Assembly (NCBI GenBank): GCA_004154925.1
Contig: QJNS01000152.1
Location: 62,001 to 126,000 of the forward strand
Direction: 5' to 3'
Source: Monosporascus cannonballus
Lineage: Eukaryota; Ascomycota; Sordariomycetes; Xylariales
Length of the DNA stretch: 64,000 bases
This document shows, piece by piece, positions 23,801-35,800 of the stretch. The notes below the pieces were generated by a model. The model saw only the letters and a list, made by a program, of their open reading frames with translations, had not been told where the DNA came from and did not search any database. Made by a program: the position numbers and the translations under genes. Position 1 is the first letter of the stretch, and each line of letters begins with the position of its first letter.

Positions 23801-24954
23801 TTAATAGCTATATAAAATATTTAATTAACTTATATTCTATTTTATATGTTATTTTTTCGCTATACTTCGTTAATATTAACAAGATTATCTTTATTTTTAA
23901 GGTCGATTAATATACATTATCAAGTTTTATAAAATTAAGTCATATTATAATATTGAAAAATAAAAATATTCGATTTTTAATAACAATTAAATTTAATTAG
24001 TATTAATTAGTTATAAAACGTAGTTTTTTATTTTCTTTTTGAAATACGAAAAATATGAGATATTTCATAGATAAAGCAACCAATCTAATTCGTTTTTAGT
24101 AAAATTATAAATAAATTCAAATTTCGTCAATAAATCTTTTTTAAAAATTGTTTCATAATTCTATTAACTATATTTTAATACTTTCATATAAAGTTCCTTT
24201 CTAAAAAACTACTTAGATATATAATATTATAATAATATATTTATATAACGTTGTACGTTTTCGAGTATTTCTTACAAATCAGTATTTCATTACTTATAAT
24301 TTGCTATAATAATAATAATAATATATTATAATTTTTGTTAATACTGGTTATTTTATATTTTATATATATAAGTAATATGATATCTTTTATATTTTTAATT
24401 AAAGTTTGTTAATACTTTTTATTCAATGTTAAATCCTCTTTCTTTGGAATTTATTTATTAATAAAAGTTAAATTGAATTTTATGTACTTAATTCTGTAAT
24501 TAATTAAATATTCTCTTAATATATTTATAAAATCTTCCAAATAATAGTATAATTTTCAAATGAAATAATTTTGAATTGTATTATTTAATATTCTTTTCAA
24601 TAGAAATTTCGAAATAATTGATTTTCTATTTATCTTTTTCGTTATTATGAATGAATTGTTAACTTTCTAGATACTTCACGAACACAATTTTAATTTATAT
24701 TTTCATAGTAATATAATTCTCTTAATAATATCGAATGTAACGTAATATTTGCCTAAGACTTTCCAATTTATTATTGAAGTTTCTTAATATATTTCGATTT
24801 ATATATTTAGGATAATAATATTTTTGATAGCTTTTATTATTGTATTTAAAGCGTTTTTAAGAATTTTCTCTCGTTTTTTCGGGTTTTGTTATTTTAAAAT
24901 CTTTTTATCAATAACTATTTTTAAAATTCTTTTTCGAATTTATTTAATCCTACC

Positions 24955-25430
24955 TATACAAATCCGTTAATTGAAACCGTGGGCCCATTAATATCTTTTA
25001 AAAACGCAGACTTTTTATATCGGATATATTATTATCATTAATAAATTAAACACATTCAATAAGAACAGTTGTTTTATAGAACATTGATTAATTTATCTAT
25101 ATTTTATATAATATGTTAAGCTTTATAATAAAAGCTGAAAATATCGTTATAAAAATATTACTTTACGTATTGTTATATAGAGTTTGAAGTTTCTACTATG
25201 TACAGAGTTATTACTACGTAAACCCTTACCTTTTATATGTATGTAATATAATATAAATGATAATTCATTTTAAAAACAAAACAGCTATGTATAAATTTAT
25301 ATGTAGATACTCGTTTATTATTTTTACTATTTTTCTGTAATTTATTATAATAAAGTGGAAATGGTATATTTAGATGAGAAATAGGCTAGTACTCGTTTTC
25401 ATTTAGTTCTCAAGTGAATATTTCTGTATA
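24955..25430 (+). repeat. Truncated copy of T1 internal sequence
   Basis: It aligns with T1 31620-32060. Shared landmarks are CGTG.GCCCA, the CTTTTTA..TCGGA.ATAAT block, ATTACTTTACGTATTGTTA, and a final TTTTCTGTAATTTATTATAATAAAGTG. Neither T1 LTR is attached. It replaces the expected 5' half of E1, so it either inserted there or marks a rearrangement. Confidence 0.65.
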
Positions 25431-25754
25431 CCGCGAGTTGAGCTGTTATATTTGTGATTTTAAACGCTCCATTTAGGTCTCGCATGACAGTAATTATTCC
25501 TTATTTTAGTATAATATATTTCTTAATCAATAATGAATTTTTACATTTATTAGATTGCGCTTTATTATATTACATCGACACTAATTCGTTATATCTGTTT
25601 TAAGATTTATAATAAATGTTCACTCAAAATACATATCTGTAATAATGTTTGAATCATACTTTCATATTAAATATAAAATTAATCTTTTTCTAAACTGATA
25701 ATTATATAAATTATAAAGAAGAAAAAAACGTTTTTATAAATATTTTTCGCAGTT
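25431..25754. other. A+T-rich spacer, nothing identified
   Basis: No open frame, LTR edge or family motif is recognised between the T1-like fragment and the repeat at 25755. Confidence 0.4.
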
Positions 25755-25868
25755 CTAAGTGGCACCTTGTAGATATATAGAGTAAAACAAGCCGGTCAGT
25801 GCTCGAGCTAACAACGTTTCATTTTTAGTGATGTAGTGGCTAGACACTTGTTCTTTCGTGTCGCAACA
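25755..25868 (+). repeat. Short GC-richer repeat (copy 1)
   Basis: It runs from GTGGCACCTTGTAG to GTGTCGCAACA, about 114 bp. The reverse complement of 50991-51101 matches over the whole length, including AAAACAAG.CGGTCAG.GCTCGA.CT. It is much less A+T-rich than its surroundings. It may be one edge of an LTR or a SINE-like unit. Confidence 0.6.
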
Positions 25869-28800
25869 GTATTATTGTTTTAGCTAATTTTATAAAACTA
25901 TATATTTATTAGTCTTATTTTATAACGTAATAATTCACGGATATTAATATTACTACTTATTTATTTAATATTTTTAGTGTGGTTAAGAAAAGTAAATCTT
26001 GTTTTGTATATACGTATAATACGTTTACAAATAAACTTTTTTTATTATTTTATATATATAATATTTTGATCATTCGTAATATATAACATATATTTTTTCC
26101 TGGATTGGGTTAAGTCTTTTAATAGTTTTTATTTACCTTTAATATTTCTTTAATTATTTTTTAAAACGTTTTGTTATTCCCTAATATTCTCTAGGCCATA
26201 TTTTGAATTTCTGGTATTTTATATAAAGGTTTTACCGTTATAACTCTTACTTCAATTAAGCTTAAATTATATAAACGTTGTAACTGTTTTTATTAAGTAA
26301 ACTTTTATTTTGAGTTAATTCTTTGCTTTTTTAGAATAACAATTTAATTATTATATTATTAAGGCGTTTTTTACGTTTTTCTTTAATATCTTATTTTACG
26401 ATCATTATAACATTTGATTTAACCTTTGTTTTTTCGCTAAATAGTTTGGAATTCCACAAGTCCGAGAATTATATTATGAGATATAAATAATATATTCCGC
26501 TTGGCCCTTTTATTAGCCGATTACATTATATGCTTGAATAGCGAATATAAATTATACGGCGTTCTTATAATTTATTTTCGTTTTTAACGGTTTCGATAGT
26601 ATATAGATACAAAGTTCGAAATTTCAAAAACTTAATAATTTAATTTTTAACATTATTCTTTAACGTTTTATAATGTATATTAATTAAACTATTCCCGTTA
26701 TTGTCCGTGGATTTTACTTTAACTATAAAGTTTCTAAAATAATAATATACTTTAAAATACAACCTTTTAGTTAAAATCGTAGAATTTCACATACACCCGT
26801 TTTTCTATTCGTGTTTTTGAATTTAACCTTGATTTCTTCTTAAAGCTTATATAATCGGATTAAAAGAACCTCAATAATATTTCTTAATTCACTTTAATAT
26901 TATTTAAATAACTCTTTATTATTATTTCAAATCAATTTCTAATATATTTTGTTTAAAAAGTTGTTATAACAAAACTTCTATTTACGGGGTTCTTTGAATC
27001 CTAAACATGAAAATACATTTATACTTAAGTAAGAAAACCTTGAATATTTTTTTCTTGTTGTAAAATTCAGATTTTCTACGTTTATATCTGGATGTAATAA
27101 TACGAAGCTAAATAATTATTATTTAATTTATAAAGTATCAAATTAAATTTCCGAACTTTTAAGCTTTTCTTTAAATTTATATAATTGTAAAACCTTATAT
27201 ATAAATTATTATTGTTTAATTACTTTTAACTTATATTTTAAATTTAAATTCGGTTGAAAATAACAGTAAATGTTAAGAAATTTACCTTTTAAGTATCTTA
27301 TAGATATTTTCCTAAATCCATTCGAATATTTACATTATTCAACATCTAGGATATATATATAACTTCTTTTTTTATATATCTTTTGTAGTATTTAAGTAGG
27401 TTATTATATTATCAAAAATTTCGAATTTAAAGTATTTTATATCTTTTTCTAGCACATGTATATTAAATTGCTAAAAATTATAGAATTATTAATAAGTCCT
27501 AACATTATACTTCTACATTCCGAATATCTATATACCATTTTAAATATTAATTTTTTCATTTTTCTTCCTTAAGTATTTTAATGCGATAATAACGCTTTCG
27601 AATATTATATAGCATTTGGCATTATTAACGTTTTTTAAAAAGACTTATAACTATTAAAAATATCTCTTTTGAATAATAAAGGTATTTAGTTATTTATGAT
27701 TAATTACGTGTCGATATGTACAATATGAGTTTTAATAGGTTTTTTATTTCCTATGCTTAGGGTTTATTACTATAAAAAAAAGTAATATATTCAAAGTTTA
27801 AAAGAACTAAATATATCTTTTCTTGAAATCCAGTTGTATTCTTTTCTATAACAGCTTTAAACGTTTTAGATGTATATAGTAAATTGTATAAAACTTGAAA
27901 TAATATCCTTTTTTTAAAAAATATTGGATAAGTCTATTACGTTTATTATAATAATTCGTAATCTTTTCGACTTTGCAATAATACTTGAAACTCACGACAT
28001 TTAACTGATATAGGAACAATTCAAACCGAAATTTATATTATTTTATTATATAACAAAGTTTCTAAAAATTCTTTTCGAATACTATTCTATTATATTAAAA
28101 ACACATTTTACTTTTCCAGTTAATCCCTAAATTATTAAAACAGTACTAAGATATTGCCGAAATAGTATCATATATTAAATTATTCGTTATATCTAACAAA
28201 CACTCGTTTTAATATTCTTATATGTATAATATGAACTCTTTAAATTTTTGAAATATTTATTTATTTTTTATTCTAGAACAAATTTCTATATATTATAAAT
28301 AACTTTTAAAACATTATATTTCTAAAAACAACTTATATCTTTTTACGATTATTAACAAATAAAAAAATATTTTTTAACGTTGTTATAACCTTAAATATTT
28401 AATTTTTATATTAAGAAGAGTTTTACTATAACTATATATTTGGTTTGTAATCGTATAAAAAGTTTTATATTAATAAAAGTCTTAATTAAGAAACAACATT
28501 TTTATAAGACGTTTTTATTTTCGTACTCGTATAATAATATACGTCATGCAATAATTATCTATATATTGATATTCTTTTCTTTAATTAATTTAAATTCGAA
28601 AAGAACAATATTAATATAATATAATAATATATTTCATACTCTTTAAGTTGTGAAATTAAAAATATAAATATTCGTAGAAATTATTTTATATTTAAAAGTT
28701 TGCCGTAACTAAAATATATAGAGACAGAATATAAAAATTCTGCAAAAATAGCTTTCTATTTTTTATTTAAACTGAAAAAAGAAACAGCAAAATTTAAGAC

Positions 28801-28924
28801 ATTTTATTTGCTAAAAGCCTTTTGTCTATTTATATTCGTTATTTAATTTCATAAATATTTCCTTTTTTTATGCGAGTAAAAATTCGTTATCTTTTTGAAC
28901 TGGTAAATATATTAAATAATTATC
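25869..28924. other. Degenerate transposon debris, family unresolved
   Basis: Three kilobases of A+T-rich sequence have no intact frame. Weak protein-like stretches appear mainly on the minus strand. They are probably part of the pol of E4, whose gag lies on the other side of E5 (51271-53100), but I could not place a catalytic motif. Confidence 0.4.
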
Positions 28925-29324
28925 GATTATAGGAATAGGGATTTCTGCTTCGAAAAAACCAATTTTAAGGCCTAATGTAAAGCTGTTACGGCTAAACTCC
29001 GTATAAAAAAGCTCAGCCCTCAATGTGATCTACTTAATTTGAGTGATCTTGGACCATATTATATAAATTACATAAATTTACAATATATTTACTTCTAGAA
29101 ATAGGATATATAAGAAATCGGCTTTCCATATAAACCATATCTATTTAATTTCGCCTTTTAATTATTAATCTAAGTTTTTAATTAAAAATATTATTTTTTA
29201 CTTAACCGAAAATTATTAAATATCTGTATTAATTAAATTATTAAATTGTTTTTCGCTTTAATATATTTTTCAAATTAAGACTTTATATCGGGTATTACTT
29301 ATATTTCTAAATATATATAAAATA
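28925..29324 (+). repeat. E5 5' LTR
   Basis: It runs from GATTATAGGAATA to AAAATA, 400 bp. It aligns end to end with 50421-50820 (shared GCTTCGAAAAAAC, TTTAAGGCCTA and AGGATATATAA). Confidence 0.8.
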
Positions 29325-30474
29325 AGATTGATTTATTTTAATAATTTCTATAGTAATCACAAATAAAGAATTTATCGCTTAATAAAAGTATAAACCTTCT
29401 TAATCTTAATACCAAGAATAATATAAAACGACATTTAAAAATAGAAAATAAATTCCATATCCGTTATTAGCAAATAAAAGATCAATAACCGGATTAAACG
29501 ATTTACTCCTTATCGAAAAAATTCTTTCACTGATAAATAATATAGCATTTTTTATTACTCGATTCTAAAAACGCCCACTATTTTCGCAACTCTAATAGCA
29601 ACTTATCTCAGCTCTTAAGGACATTATTAAGGTTAAAAAAGAAATTGGAAAAAAAGATAACTAAGGAGGAAATAAAAGAAAAGTATGGAGCGGGAATCTT
29701 AAAAGGGAAAAGGTTTTTATTGCAAAAGAAAAATTAAATTTCTTGGCCCAGAAAGTTCAGAACGTAAAAAAAAGAAAATGGGCGATTTATAAAAGGAAAG
29801 AAAAATCTGTTTTTCTTCGGCTTAGCTCCGTTAAAAAACGAAACCAAAGAAGTAATTTTTAACCACTGTTATTTGGCGTAAAATAAATATAGAGAAGAAT
29901 TTCGATTTTATTATTATTTAAGGTAAATTAATTACGGAAAGAAATTGTTCCACCTTCTAATTATTACAAAATACCAAATATTAAGAGTTAAAACAATTTC
30001 TTTCAAATCTTATAATAAATTTATAAATATAAAAAATCTTAAATGAGGCCAGATTTTGTCTTAAGTTGTGTAAATGTTTTTTAAGGGAAAAAACTCCCAA
30101 AATAATGGCTATTTTTTAATTACTTATTAGAAAAATGCTTTTATAGTTCGAACCTATTATAAAGAACTATTTATAACGTTATTTTAACGAATTCTCCCAT
30201 ATACCCAACCATGTTTTCAACAGATACAAACATTTCGAAAAAGAAATATCGCCGATATTTGAAAATTTAAACCAAAAATAACATAGAATTAATTAACTTT
30301 AATTGTTCCATTAAACTAAGTTAATCTAGGAATATATTATCATATTCAACCGTTTGGCAGTTATTTTTAATTTATTCAGAAACGCGTCATTTTATCTTTA
30401 TTACGACAACTTAAAATCTTAAATTACAAACGAACTATATATACAGCATAAAATAGAATCTTTTACAAAATATA

Positions 30475-30744
30475 TTGATGAGGCTATTATTGTCGACCGA
30501 CTTATCTTTAATCGGTACCTCGAGAAAAAAGAAATCGGCAAACGAGATAACGATAAGAGCTCTAATAGTCAAAGTAAGAAAAATAAGATCAAGCTTTAAA
30601 AAAACGAGTTCCGTTTCGAAAAAAGGCCCCAAAAATAAGACTAAAATAAAGTCATTTAATTATAGCAAAAGGGGCACTTTAAAAGCGAACATCGCTTTGT
30701 CGCCAAACAAGAAACAAAAAAAGAAATTTATTAACTCCTCCTAA
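30475..30744 (+). pseudogene. E5 gag, nucleocapsid part
   Basis: This open stretch of 89 codons is rich in Lys, Arg and Ser. The segment SFNYSKRGTLKANI has the spacing of a CCHC zinc knuckle (x-x2-x-x4-x-x4-x), with all ligands lost. A copy in E4 at about 51584 keeps the first Cys (KCFNYSKR), which supports the reading. In a working element this part of gag would bind the RNA genome in the virus-like particle. It is followed by a stop and a Lys-rich tail. Confidence 0.65.
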
Positions 30745-31216
30745 AAATCTAAAAGAACTAAACAAAAACCCGATAAAACGATAAAAAAGAAAAAGAAAAA
30801 CTTAATTTAACTTTTCTTTAGCAAGAATTCATTATTGTCATAACTACTTAAAATCAGAATAATATCCGGAAGTATAAAAATTATCCATTTTAATGGGATT
30901 TTAAAATTAAAACCTGTAAATACTATCTAAAGTACACGGCTTCTAAAATAACTATAAAGCTAGGATACCTTTGCTATTTCGACGTATAAAAATGCGAAAT
31001 ATACGACGAAAACGGCCAATTTCGACCAGATATCAATAATTATAAACAGTTATCCTCGGAGGTTTACAAATTTCTAAAATATATTGTTTGTTAATAAAAA
31101 CTGTTAATAAATTCTTATAACGTTTTTTATTTTATCGCTTATTATTGCAATACTTTATTTACTTATTTTAAAACTAAAGAAAATAATAATTATTAATCCA
31201 AATAAATCGATAAAAC

Positions 31217-31336
31217 CGTGATAATATGCACAGCTAGTCTTTATAAGGTGGATTAAAATGTCCAAATCTTAATTAGAGTTTGGAATTGCTAACCTTTTGG
31301 TATTATGGCTAACGTCGTACCCTTGCTTATCTCATA
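31217..31336 (+). repeat. T1 left LTR
   Basis: It begins CGTGATAATATGCACAGC (first T mutated) and ends TATCTCATA. Its partner is at 32064, and the solo copy at 51147-51265 has clean TGTGAT and CTCACA ends in the element's orientation. Confidence 0.82.
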
Positions 31337-31362
31337 ATTATTCTAAACCCTAATTAAGTGTA

Positions 31363-31556
31363 TCAGCTAGTTCGGCGTCATTTCAGCAACATATCAGAAG
31401 CAAGGTTCGATCCTCATAAGGGCGGCTGCAGGCTACAAAAAGCCAGGAGGTAAACCGAAAAGATTTTAACCGCTTGCGTTCGGCGGGTGGTCGGCGTAAG
31501 GGGTTCGACCGCATTATGTGTTACAGGGCGCAGTAAAGCTTTGGGGGTTCAACACC
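31363..31556 (+). other. GC-rich island with three Pol III B-box-like motifs
   Basis: GGTTCGATCC at 31404-31413 matches the tRNA T-arm/B-box consensus, with a weak A-box-like GCTAGTTCGG about 40 bp upstream. GGTTCGACC (31502-31510) and GGTTCAACACC (about 31546-31556) are further B-box-like matches. No cloverleaf folds, so it is not a tRNA gene. It may be a tRNA-derived (SINE-like) segment inside T1. Confidence 0.4.
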
Positions 31557-32063
31557 TTATCCAGCTCTAAAGTCGGGACGATTTTACTAAAGGGGGGGGA
31601 GTAATTACACTAATCGGTCAATTGGAATCGTGCGCCCACCTATTTCTTACCAAAACATAGGCTTTTTACACCGGACATAATAATACAAATAAATTAAATA
31701 AAATTAAACAAAAACAATAAGTTCATAGAACTTTGATTAATTTAACTATATTTTATATAATACGTTAAATATTATAATAAATACGGAAAGTATCGTTACG
31801 AAAATATTACTTTACGTATTGTTACGTAGATTTTGAAATTTTTACCATGTAAAGGGTTATTACTAAGTAAAAATTTATGTTCTGTTCGTAGATAATATCA
31901 TTAAAATGATAATTAATCATAAATACAAAACATTTATATATTAATTTATGCATTGATATTCGCCTGATATGTTTACTGTTTTTCTGTAATTTATTATAAT
32001 AAAGTGAACATGGTGTGTTTAGGTGAGAAATCGGCCAGTGCACGGTTCCATTTGGTCTCCAAG

Positions 32064-32185
32064 TGTATAATAATATGCACAGCTAGTCCTTAAAAGGTAA
32101 ATTAAGGTGTCCAAATCCCAATTAAGGTTTTGAATTGCTAATCTTTTGATATTGTGGCTAGCGTCGCACCCTCGTTTATCTTACA
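32064..32185 (+). repeat. T1 right LTR
   Basis: It begins TGTATAATAATATGCAC and ends TATCTTACA. It is followed by the duplication AAAAC. Confidence 0.82.
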
Positions 32186-32190
32186 AAAAC

Positions 32191-32430
32191 CCCGACGGAA
32201 CTAGGTAACGAATATCGATATACAGAAACGCCTCGATAATAAAAGTATCTTAGGTTTTATTATAGATATCCCGAATCAAAACATAATTAAAAAGCCATAT
32301 CGCAAAGATACTTAGATTACTTTCCGATACATTACGTTTAATATAAACTTTTAAATATAGCAATATCTTTTTCGAAAATATTTTTAATGGTTTAATTTGG
32401 AAAACTTAAAACCAAAAAATAAACCATAAG
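32191..32430 (+). other. E5 internal sequence between T1 and E6
   Basis: These 240 bp of E5 (gag-protease region by position) are left between the two insertions. The last five bases, ATAAG, are the E6 target duplication. Confidence 0.55.
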
Positions 32431-32818
32431 TGTCATGGCCCAACGGGCCACGGTTTCCGGAAACGGTCTAACGTGACCCAACCATAAGTACGGGGTGGGG
32501 CAGGTCACGTAATAGATCACCAACTCACTGGTAATAAGCCAATAAGCCGGATCATTAACTTATTGGAAGTAAGCCAGTAAGCCGGATTACCAACTTACTA
32601 ATGGTAATCCAGCAAACAGAAAAAAAATATATACGTTTATTGTTCTTATAATTTAAATAATATTAGCGTATAATATAATATCGTTACCTAAGGTATTTTT
32701 GGAATTACGAGACGTAATACGATTACCGTATTTATTATTTAGATTTTTACGATATTTCTGCCAATATAAATCCGTACGATTAAGGTTTAATAATTAGTTA
32801 AACCGTTTAGCCGTTATA
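32431..32818 (+). repeat. E6 5' LTR
   Basis: It begins TGTCATGGCCCAACGGGCC and ends GCCGTTATA. It contains tandem copies of a TAAGCCNNTAAGCCGGAT motif and an ATATATAC TATA-like box. It is exactly as long as 45716-46103. Confidence 0.9.
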
Positions 32819-35800
32819 CTTTATAAGCTTTTGTTTAATAATACCGTTAAATTTTAAGTAATATTTAATATTATTAAAATATCGACCAATACTTAGGAAA
32901 CCCTTATTTAACAGCTTTAGGCTTAAATTCGAGAACTGGAAAAAAAGGTTCGATGAATTAAGGTTACGATATTTATTTAAACCGTTTTCGCTTGCATAAA
33001 ACCAAAAAAGCTAAAGTTTTACGATAAAAAAGGTAACCCTTAAACCTTTTTGATTTAGGCATAAATTTATTTTTATTTTTTAAATTTTAATAACTTAGCG
33101 AATAAGGTGTTAATAATAGGAATATACTTAAGAGAAAATGTTATTAATTAATTTGAACTTTTTATACGGAATTTCCTAAAAGTAGAAAAATCGAATAAAA
33201 ACAATTTTATTAATAATCTTTTTACTTTATCTTAATTTCGAAAATAAAATACGCGATAATTTCGGCAATCCGGACGAAAAACGATTTATAGCCCAGCTAT
33301 TGCTATAATTTCGACAAAAAGCATTTATATTTAAATACGCCGTAATTTTTAAAGATTTTGCGATTAAGGCAAGATAAGGAAATAACGAAAATAATACTCT
33401 TATTAATATATTTTATAAAAGGTTAAAAATAATATAAAAGATAAAATTATTTGGTTTAAATAATTAATTATTTTAAACCGGTATATCATAAAAATAATTA
33501 AGATTAATAATCGACAATTTGAAAAGTAATAGGAAAAAAGAAATAATATGCTTTACGTTCGAGGAATAACAAATCCAACTAAGGAGAAAAATAAGATGTA
33601 TTTTTTATTTTTATAAAACGGCATTAGTCCTAATGGAATTCGACGTTACCTATAAATAAGATTAAAGCCAGATTAAGTATTTTAATTGTGTCAAAATAGG
33701 ACATAAGGCTTATAAATATAGAAAACACAAAAAGCCACAATAAAATAACAGGATATTTATACAGGAAAAATAATTAAGGAATAATTAAGGAAACCATAGC
33801 AAAGTTATTGATATAATCTAAGCCAAATACGTATTAGGCTTATGGCAAAAGGTTTAATAAGGATTATTACGATAAAATGTTCGACGCGGAATACAAAAAA
33901 TCAGAAAGCTAATTTAATAAGTATTGTAAATATAATAAAAAGTATTATAAGGATAGTTACGCGAATACCAGAACTGGACAAAAGAAATCTGTCCCGGAAT
34001 TCCCAATCGATATAGCAAAATGTATGCCATATACTGTCGACGACGTCGAAAATATTCCGATTACGAAAAATAAAAATAGCATATTCACGAACGAATTATC
34101 CGTATATATTATAAGTGATTCGATTTTTTAAATGGTAACGAAAATAATATAAATGATAAATAATAACATCGATATTTTCGAATTATAAGCTTAAAAATTA
34201 TTTAATAATTGGCCGAAATAAAAAGTTGGCCGAAACAAAATAATAACCGTAAAAAGATCCTTTTTATTATTATAAATAATATAATTATAAAACGGAAAAA
34301 GAGTTAATTTAGCGTACGGTTAAAAAGGATTATTAAAAAAGTATTATGGGTTTTTATTTTAAATTAGTATTTATTATAAATCCTTAGAAATAAGAAGTTG
34401 TTAAAGAAAGAATAGGTTAGTTTATAGGCGAAATTTGGAACGATAATTAAAATAATACATAATAGGATGTAACTATAAATATAAAAAATAATTTATTCGA
34501 TAAAGAAAGGGATTATAGCAGGATTAAAAACGGTTAGTAGAGTTAAAAGGGATAATACGCCGATAATAAGGATAAATATAACAATTTAACATATTAAACG
34601 CAAAAACAAAAACAAAATTTGATAAACTTAAATAGAAATTTAAAAAAAAGGTTATTTATAAAAAAGGCTGCAGGATAACAAAATCCAAAAAAGTTTAAAA
34701 AAGTTCCTAAAAAGTTTTAAATACGACGATAAAAAACGTTAATAATTTTATTATTTTGGATATACGAATTAAAACATATTAATATACTGTAATAGTAAAT
34801 TACGGAATTTTAGACGGAAATTATAGAATACTAAATATGGTTAATAAGTTTAAATTGTTATGAAAATACAAATTAAAACTTGATATAACGATAAATGCTA
34901 AAAGTTAGGAATTCGCTTACGATAATGGAAAAATTATATACAAAATTAATTATTTCGAGATTTTAATTTGAGAACGATATTAAATAGTTAATTTCGATAT
35001 CGTTTTATTTGGGAATTATTATATATTCTTAGGATTATTATGGATATATTAATACGGAATTTTGTTTAACGGTAAAATTAACTAGGTAAAATTCGTTTTA
35101 TTTCTTTTTAATTAACGAACAAAAAAATTAAGATTTTGATATTCGATCGATAATAGTAACGAATGTAAACATAAGAATACGATAGAAACCTTATGACTTA
35201 AAAGGACAAAATATAAGAAAGAAAAAAAATATTAAAAATATAATATATTATTGTTATTATCCGAACGAAATCAACATAATTAAATAACGATTTAAAATAA
35301 GAAAAATGACATTAGAAATTAAAAGATTTAATAAATATATTATCATAATATCACAGATATAAATAGTTTTTTAAAAAGGAATTTAATACGAAATTACTAA
35401 AATATAATAAATAATATTACGAAATAATTTTTTAAAAAAGACCTTTAACAGAATTTTACCCCATTTATAATTTTAACGGAAATAAATAACGTCTTTTTAA
35501 AAAATACCGGGAAAACCGGTTATAAAAAGGATAGATTTGATTTTCGAAATTATTAATAAAATATCCCATATTTTTCATGCTTAAAAAAAATGGAAAATTG
35601 CAATTTGTAATTAATTATTAATAATTAAACGATATTACTATCCTTAATTACCGAAATTAAAAAAAGATTTTACGGAACTAAATAATTTATGATATTTAAT
35701 CTTAAAAATAAATATAATTTAATTAAAATTAAAAAAAGATAGAAATAAAAAATAGTTTTCAAAACAAAATACGAATTATTTAAGTATTTAGTTATGCTAA

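Larger units (their letters stand above)
7321..24955 (-). mobile_element. E1: Ty3/gypsy element, minus strand, split by E2 and truncated
   Basis: Its 3' LTR is cut in two by E2: 7321-7570 and 20745-20864, together about 370 bp, the length of the E9 and E10 LTRs. The LTR ends TTATAATA and is followed by a pyrimidine tract (polypurine tract on the coding strand). Pol follows on the minus strand from about 20865. The reverse transcriptase box reads Y-I-N-D at 23720-23709 (first Asp changed to Asn), and the order matches E9 (55224-61937). Homology with E9 ends near 24955, where T1-like DNA begins, so gag and the 5' LTR are missing or unrecognised. Confidence 0.75.
31217..32185 (+). mobile_element. 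T1: small non-autonomous LTR element (TRIM-like)
   Basis: A 969-bp element is bounded by direct repeats of about 120 bp (31217-31336 and 32064-32185) and flanked by the exact 5-bp duplication AAAAC (31212-31216 and 32186-32190). It has no coding capacity. The left internal third (31350-31660) is strikingly GC-rich for this block and contains Pol III B-box-like motifs. A solo copy of the LTR lies at 51147-51265 and a truncated internal copy at 24955-25430. It depends on proteins from another element; which one is unknown. Confidence 0.82.

Noticed and set aside
31363..31440. A tRNA gene in the GC-rich core of T1
   Set aside because: There is a B-box match but no acceptor stem, a failed T stem and no anticodon arm that folds. 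Kept only as a Pol III-like motif.
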